Origin: Mactra quadrangularis
Lineage: Eukaryota > Mollusca > Bivalvia > Venerida > Mactridae
Length of the DNA stretch: 64,000 nucleotides
Direction: 5' to 3'
Assembly: GCA_025267735.1 (NCBI GenBank)
Contig: CM046296.1
Coordinates: 21,354,464-21,418,463, forward strand
Position numbers and translations under genes: made by a program
Notes under the pieces: generated by a model
Databases searched by the model: none
Told to the model about the DNA's origin: nothing
The model's input: only the letters and a program-made list of their open reading frames with translations
Shown here: positions 60,330 through 64,000 of the stretch, one piece after another
Numbering within the stretch: position 1 is the first letter of the stretch
Layout: every line of letters begins with the position of its first letter

Positions 60330-62980
60330 GATAATTTCCTTGAGTTACAAATATTTCACTATTTCTCGGTGGGATTTTGGTACCAAGTTACAAGCAATGA
60401 AAATGATGAAATATCTGGTGTCATTCTAAGACAAATGTTTTAAGGGCTCTCGGTGGAAAACAATATAAGTACCCAAAAGTTGCAAATTAATTACTTTCAA
60501 TTCCGTGAGCGACCTACAGCGTGTAATATAGTCTTTAAAATGCTTAGTTTTTTTACTTTACGATAAGAATAGTGTGCATTTTTTCTCAACTGTCAAAGCT
60601 GGAATAATTTCACGGTGACTGAATGCATTGTTTTTGTACTGGCGGCCTAATTGTTATTAAAAATATATTAACTAAAACATATCATTCGGCCTAAGCAGCT
60701 TAAATCCATCATAATACATGTACATTCTTTCGGAAACTCATGGTTGTATAACGACTAAAATTTTAACAAACGCATTCACCGTGTAATTATTCATGCTTTG
60801 ACAGTTGAGAAAAAACAAACTATTCCAATGTTTAAACTAAAATACGTATAAACCAACTGTTGTAGCGGCTACCAAAACTACCAACTGTGTTCTAATAAGC
60901 CAAGGAGCAAAACTTTGGTTAAAAAGAACGGTGCTTCTTAGAAATGATCGTCAGGTGCACACTTAATGCGACCTTTGCTGTTAAAATGGTGAAAATAAAA
61001 AAAAAAGTTAACCTGTCTAGGACTCTAAATACCAGCTTTATTCTGGCATCATGAAACTGTTGCAGTAAGAAAGTATGTAGGATAATATACCACTGTTACA
61101 TATTTGATTACCTATCATTGGACCAGAAACGTCTGATTAATTTTGTATTGTGCTTTGTCAGTAATTTGAGCTTGAAGTTTATCCAATTAGATTATGAACA
61201 TAATGAGTTATTTACAAAAATGATAGACATAAGACGAATTTATCACTTACTGTAATTATTTATAGACACAAGTCTAACTATATTAGACAGAAGCAACATG
61301 TTATTTGCGGACTATTTTCTACAACAGACGTATCACATTACAAACACTAGTACATACAGGCGTATTAATACTTCAGAAACAGAAAATAGTTCTATAATTG
61401 AGGCTTCGATTGTACGGCGCAATCTCATGCATCAAAGTAAATGCTTTATAGTAAGAGTTTGGCGTTCTTTTAGAGATAAACGTATTCCATGTTCTTGGAT
61501 ACATTACAAATTACCACATAACAATATGTTTATTCTCTCCGACATTTATTGATTGTTTGGCTAGGATAAAGTATATACAGTTCCGCCTGTTTTTAGAGGA
61601 ACGGGTTTTACCGTTTGCCTGGCTTGTGTCCGGTAGGAATTCCATAGAGTCCAATTTCAGTCTTAGCCTATCAATGACTGTGGAACCATTGAATAAGATA
61701 TCTTGAGATTGCATCGACGTATAAAGTCCTTGTCATGAATATGAGTAACAATTAAGTGGAAGCAAAATCATCAAGGGGGAGCCACCTGGTCCCTGATTAC
61801 TGATAGAACATTTCATGTGTCAAAAGAGCGTCTCCTTAAAACGTCAAGAAAAACAATAAGTCAATCATTTAGTGGGAAGAAAATAGAAGAAAATGGGATT
61901 AATATTTATACAGACTTGTCAGAAACGGACAACTTGCAATTAAAGGATGTCAAATTGTAGTAAAGAATATTAAAGATGCATTAGCTGAGCTCTAAACCGC
62001 TTGAAACAATTACTAGTAGTTTTTTTGGTACAAAAAAGATAGATTAGAGAAGGGAAAAGGATGATGGAATGTAAATATTGGTTAAACATCATCTCTCAAA
62101 TCTATTTAGAAAATTGATTTTAAGGGAAAAGAATAAGAGATTGTCAAATAACATGTTGTTACATGGAGATTTTACATTTAATACTAGAAGAATGAGAAAA
62201 CATTGCATAAACACATTAAACATGTAGAAATTACATCATTACATTACCATGTGAAAATATTTCACTAACTAGTAATTTAAGCTCCTCTTAAGATACATTA
62301 TGAATCAATTAAGATCATCTTTTAGAGAGGTGGATAAGGTTTGGGTCAGTGAGGTGAGCTTCTGTTAGAATTTGTCTATCACTATGAATCGAAGAAACTC
62401 TTTAAATGTTCCTTAAACTTTCAACGTAATCTATTAAAAATACGATATTTATAACATTAATGTTTAAAATTTTTCGTTTCGGTTTTGTACCTTGAAGAGA
62501 TAATGAGAAGAAATGTCATGTATTCTATAAATAGTACATTACCTTTACATTGTAGTAACCAAGCAAAGACAACTCTCAACCCCAGACGAAAAATCCACAG
62601 CCATAAATCTGAATTGAATGATAAATTCACAAGCATTTTCTACAATGGTTCTGCCAACAGCTACAACAACTGAAAATATAAGTTCAAATATTAACTAAAC
62701 GATACAAAAAAGTACATAGTGTGTGGGTTACGCTTAAATGTGACTTGAAAAGAAAAACAACCAAAGTGATCCAACCTCTTTGGTGACTGGGTATAATACA
62801 GCTAGCCAGTTAAGTCTTAGGACATATTCAAGAAATACCGACTTTTAGAGTATATTTATTCTATATTAATCGTTAAATTTTCAATCGATTATTGGCGGTA
62901 TTGACCGATGCTTGCCCAAATGAAAGAATGCTTGTTTAAAACAAGAATGAAACACCTATGACTTGGTTAGAATTTTAGTA
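60330..62980. other. Intron-like non-coding stretch
   Basis: AT-rich. Open frames such as 61298-61552 (plus, 84 codons) are not recognisable. No repeats with clear ends. Confidence 0.35.
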
Positions 62981-62987
62981 CATTTAC

Positions 62988-63064
62988 CTATAGAATATGA
63001 CCCCTGTGGCACAATGACTGCGACAATGATAATTGTTAACAATCGTATAAACCCAAAATATCGA
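62988..63064 (-). CDS. Candidate signal-peptide exon of the Ig gene (uncertain)
   Basis: On the minus strand a stretch encoding RYFGFIRLLTIIIVAVIVPQ then GSYSI ends in phase 1 at a gtaaat donor. It would join exon 2 to give SYSI-V-YAAEPS, a plausible signal-cleavage region. The upper boundary assumes an acceptor gacag at 63065-63069. The frame is open upstream for about 50 more codons but contains no ATG before an in-frame stop, so another 5' exon is required. Hydrophobic frames are common in AT-rich DNA, so this rests on phase and position only. Confidence 0.35.
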
Positions 63065-63069
63065 CTGTC

Positions 63070-64000
63070 GGGTGATTCGGGATAGATTTCCAAATAATTC
63101 AAACAATACGTGGTATTTAAGCCATATTTCTTGTAAGATAGTTCTTCATTAACATTATTGTATTTACTAGTTCCTTTCAGTTAAATCAATTCAAAATACA
63201 ATGGCAATAATTTGGCGTCTTTCCACTGCAGGTGCACATTTAACGTCATTTGAAATACATTCAAGTTCAATGTATAGGTGTGAGAAAAAAAGGCTGCTCA
63301 ACTTTTGTAGTCAGAAATCCGTAATGCCAACACTACAATAAAACCTCCGCTCAATTGCTTGCATGAGACCCATGTCTGTCAAAAGAGATAGCTGTTGTTG
63401 AGAGTTCCTTTAAAAGTATTTTTCTCTGAAAGTTCACGACCATTCTAAATATAGTGGATCAGATTCAACGCATTTTCTATCCAGTTATACATAAAAACGC
63501 GAATGTCCTGTCATTTATTAACAATCTCGGATGACCAAATCGATTGCTTTATCTTTCTAATATGGCGGCGCTCATGTGAGGAAAAGTGTCATGTTATCTC
63601 ATCGTATTCAAATGCATGTATTGAATTTAGAAAATGTATGATTTGCTTTGAACAACCAGGAAGATCAAATATTAGGAATAAAAATTAGATACTTTGGTAC
63701 ATTTGTACATTTACAAAGTAGTTTATAAAACAAAACGGTTTCTCATTCCTTCCAGCAAAATTAAAACAAAATTTAGATGAAAATTCAATGGCTTTTAATT
63801 TACATGTACATGTACATATTGAACATTAATGCTAATACAACAAAAACTATACACTGGATCATTTTGTATGGGGAAAATATAGCGACTTGTTTTAAAACAC
63901 CATACTCGCTACAGTGAATTGTAGAATTATGGTAAACAGCTATCACTAATGGAACTCATATATCAATTCAATGGTAGAATGACTTCAGTCTGAATTCTTG
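63070..64000. other. AT-rich stretch at window end
   Basis: No exon beyond the candidate signal-peptide exon was identified. A TACATGTACATGTACAT palindrome lies near 63801. Confidence 0.4.

Noticed and set aside
1..64000. CRISPR array, prokaryotic operon or phage
   Set aside because: All tandem arrays lack unique spacers of constant length, and coding sequence is spliced and sparse, as in an animal genome.

Overview
The window reads as AT-rich animal genomic DNA, most likely from a bivalve mollusc. The grounds are short spliced exons in long introns and a very dense load of small transposons. One element combines a tandem ~150-175-bp monomer carrying AAGGGGCATAACTC, a GCCAAC-type microsatellite and CTCGACTTTTCG-type ends; this layout is known from bivalve pearl/BIV160-type (Helentron-like) repeats. 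tRNA-headed SINEs with a GGCGTAAAACCC tail point the same way. The species assignment is inference. No prokaryotic operon, CRISPR array or intact viral genome is visible.

The one gene I can reconstruct with confidence is on the minus strand between 40467 and 33406. Eight exons with consensus splice sites join in a single continuous frame of 381 codons plus stop. They encode three Ig domains, a short linker and a hydrophobic C-terminal tail typical of a GPI-anchor signal. The domain order and the Ig1 motif (LHIRDV..SDRGKYICQI) place it in the lachesin / DIP / IgLON family of cell-surface adhesion proteins. The N-terminal signal peptide is missing from these exons. A candidate signal-peptide exon with the right phase lies 22.5 kb upstream at 62988-63064, but it has no ATG of its own.

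Layout: 685-3335 is a 46-bp minisatellite with higher-order structure, and 3470-4440 is a compound tetranucleotide / ~200-bp tandem array. 4468-4557 is an uncertain minus-strand exon. 4.7-19.7 kb holds dispersed repeats, an ~860-bp terminal-inverted-repeat element with a second diverged copy, a 56-60-bp minisatellite and a 1.6-kb mariner-like element. 19.7-22.6 kb holds a probable solo LTR, a SINE, a small MITE and a 1.38-kb inverted-repeat transposon. 22.9-24.6 kb is studded with TTCATGAA palindromes, and 25.15-26.69 kb is the pearl-like element. 28.5-31.2 kb contains a small palindromic MITE, a LINE 3' relic and a 787-bp fold-back element whose arms each carry a copy of that MITE. 33.4-40.5 kb is the Ig gene, with a hAT-like MITE just downstream and another at an intron 3' end. 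40.5-63 kb is probably its first intron. It holds a CpG-rich CGTCGCAA cluster, a recent 1.38-kb tandem duplication, a hAT MITE with perfect 8-bp target duplications and two larger inverted-repeat elements.

I did not find a clearly new multi-gene biological system. The most interesting signals are small-scale: a Cys replacing the conserved Asp of Ig2, a NAGNAG acceptor in Ig3, mobile or simple repeats abutting two acceptors of the gene, and nested fold-back MITEs.
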